Source: Deefgea salmonis
GTDB taxonomy: Bacteria; Pseudomonadota; Gammaproteobacteria; Burkholderiales; Chitinibacteraceae
Assembly: GCF_020531905.1 (NCBI RefSeq)
Contig: NZ_JAJAWG010000002.1
Span: 310,001 to 374,000, forward strand
Length of the DNA stretch: 64,000 nucleotides
Direction of reading: 5' to 3'
Made by a program: the position numbers and the translations under genes. Positions 62,684-64,000 of the stretch are shown one piece after another. Numbering within the stretch: position 1 is the first letter of the stretch; the number at the start of each line of letters is the position of its first letter. Below the pieces are notes generated by a model. It saw only the letters and a list, made by a program, of their open reading frames with translations. It made no database searches and was not told the DNA's origin.

Positions 62684-64000
62684 TTAAAACGGATAAGTAG
62701 GTGCTTGAGCTGAGAGATCGAGCCAAACACCAGTACTGACTTGGTTATATTTAGTGGTTGCGAGTGCGTAAAAAGTTTCCGGTAAGACATCAAGTCCTAA
62801 GGCCGCGACTGAACTGATTGCGGTTGGGGTGAGTGTGATGCCATACATCGCGAAAATGTTTTTTAAGTCTTTGCCGATGATTTTTGAGCTTAAAACATAG
62901 AGTAAATCAGGGTTGTTAATGGTCTTGTTGTCGGCATAGCTGCCCATTGCGTATTTGCCTTTATTATTGGCATCCCACGCGCGGCTCACCAAGCGATCGC
63001 CCTTGGTCAGTAGCGTGAAATAATCCAGACTGGCTTCCATGCTGGGTTTGGCTTCGTTGGCGCGATATTTGCTAAATAAAAACGCCAATTGAAAGTGTAC
63101 GGCGCGCATTGGGTCTTGAGCTGCCATGGTCCAGAGTCGTTTTTGCATATCGAGGATTTTGGCGTCGCCACTTAAGCCGGTTGCTCGATTGGCCGTGATG
63201 TATTGATACAGTAATGGGTGGTTGGTGGTGTGCCCCGTATCCACGCCGAGCGTTTTAAATTGCCGCATCATCTGCGCGCTGGCGAGGATGTTGTTATTGC
63301 ATTCAACGACACAACCTTGGCCATTAAAATCAATACTCATCACGCGCTGCACCGTGTTGTGACCGAGCTCATGCGCGTGTCCCCAGCCGGTGCCACTGAT
63401 ACCGGCAAAGCCATCGGATGGATTGCCCGAGCAAAGAAATCCACATTGTGCAATCCAGCCAACAAAGTGCTGCACACCTGGTGCGCGATGATATTGCGCA
63501 TCACTGCATTGCCAGCCAAATTGAGTGCACAACTCTGATACTTTGCTGCTCATTGGCATATTGCTATAGCCATTGGCGATGTGATTGCTATCGAATAAGC
63601 TGCCTTTGATTTGATCCAAGATATAGACCTTAGGGTCGATATTGCCCATCGCTTGATTGGCGTAATAAATGGTTTGTTGGATTTCACCGCCGACAAATTT
63701 CGCCGTTTGCCAGCCAAAGTCTTTGCGTTTGAGCGCGGCAACGGCCTCGTCAATTTCAGCATCGCTTTGCGGCTTGGTAAAGTCAAAATGCGCATATTTG
63801 GCTGTGCCGCGAATTTTTAGTGTGACCGTCTGTCCTGCCACTGCGTTGCCGTAGTTGAGATAGAGCGGACCACCAAAGGGCGAAACAAACACCGTGGCTT
63901 TGCTGGTATTGAGTGGCATGGCGAACGATTGCGGACGACGCGGGCGTTTATAGCCTTCGGCCACGTTGTCGGTGAGTGGGTTGCCATAGGCACGCACGTG
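62684..64000 (-). CDS. M60/ImpA-type metalloprotease, C-terminal part (runs off right edge)
   Basis: About 439 codons are visible and the N-terminus is outside the window. The peptidase core has HELGHNTVQRV in GTGWGHAHELGH, the zinc-binding HExxH motif of M60-type enzymes, and the N-terminal visible part ATVFVSPFGGPLYL as in ImpA/SslE-like proteins. Cysteines in CQFGWQCSD and CGFLCSG suggest disulfides and secretion. Such enzymes cut mucin-type glycoproteins. The first in-frame ATG in the window lies at 63997 but is internal. Confidence 0.8.
   Translation of the reverse strand, partial: HVRAYGNPLTDNVAEGYKRPRRPQSFAMPLNTSKATVFVSPFGGPLYLNYGNAVAGQTVTLKIRGTAKYAHFDFTKPQSDAEIDEAVAALKRKDFGWQTAKFVGGEIQQTIYYANQAMGNIDPKVYILDQIKGSLFDSNHIANGYSNMPMSSKVSELCTQFGWQCSDAQYHRAPGVQHFVGWIAQCGFLCSGNPSDGFAGISGTGWGHAHELGHNTVQRVMSIDFNGQGCVVECNNNILASAQMMRQFKTLGVDTGHTTNHPLLYQYITANRATGLSGDAKILDMQKRLWTMAAQDPMRAVHFQLAFLFSKYRANEAKPSMEASLDYFTLLTKGDRLVSRAWDANNKGKYAMGSYADNKTINNPDLLYVLSSKIIGKDLKNIFAMYGITLTPTAISSVAALGLDVLPETFYALATTKYNQVSTGVWLDLSAQAPTYPF

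Overview
The window looks like a chromosomal segment of a betaproteobacterium, most likely Neisseriales and possibly Chitinibacteraceae or Chromobacteriaceae. This is an inference from gene content (accB-accC, aroQ, queA-tgt, prmA with a DUF3426 zinc-ribbon protein, a VF530-family protein, a histone-H1-like protein, NnrS/DUF2249). No rRNA or other taxonomic marker is present, so the placement is tentative.

Region 1 (1-16500) is core chromosome. It holds an ammonium transporter cut by the left edge, a DUF3025 protein, thiol peroxidase Tpx and next to it a Tpx paralogue with no cysteine at all, a DUF3426 protein, prmA, a LysE-type exporter, accC and accB, aroQ, queA, tgt, a tandem HD-GYP-like protein, a bacteriohemerythrin behind a perfect FNR/ANR box, a small membrane protein, an NAD-binding epimerase-like protein and a 2Fe-2S flavin reductase.

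Region 2 (about 16531-41533) is a roughly 25-kb integrative element in the 3' end of a tRNA-Thr(TGT) gene. The tRNA is intact on the left. A 47-bp direct repeat of its 3' end marks the right boundary. A tyrosine integrase sits just inside the left end. The left half carries an unknown protein, a filamentous-phage-type (gpII/X) replication protein with a small DNA-binding partner, a C39-like cysteine peptidase paired with a small conserved protein, a sirtuin, a secreted protein, a PD-(D/E)XK nuclease with an acidic partner, and an HExxH lipoprotein. The right half is a co-oriented defence block: XRE regulator, Phd/RelE-type toxin-antitoxin pair, hsdM, a DUF1016 (YhcG-like) nuclease, a small coupled ORF, hsdS, an MntA/HepT pair, a DUF3800 protein, a possible BECR-fold RNase, hsdR, then a tightly coupled DUF262 / AAA ATPase / PLD-like trio and a Myb/SANT-like protein. 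Many of these genes overlap by 1-30 bases, so they are probably co-expressed.

Region 3 (41534-64000) is chromosome again: a DUF5710 protein, a DUF2249-nnrS pair joined by a 24-codon repetitive ORF, chrA, a secreted M20 amidohydrolase, an H1-like protein, prlC, a gamma-carbonic anhydrase, a lipoprotein, two paralogous small secreted proteins, an OB-like periplasmic protein, an NSS-family transporter preceded by a tyrosine-rich leader peptide, a KdgM-like porin, a DUF502 membrane protein, an M29-like aminopeptidase, a VF530 protein, a D-Ala-D-Ala carboxypeptidase and an M60/ImpA-type metalloprotease cut by the right edge.

The chromosomal parts are dotted with repeats: a 265-bp element with terminal inverted repeats (two full copies, one deleted copy, one distant relative), a family of CAGAGG-repeat hairpin elements (four copies), and several short tandem repeats.
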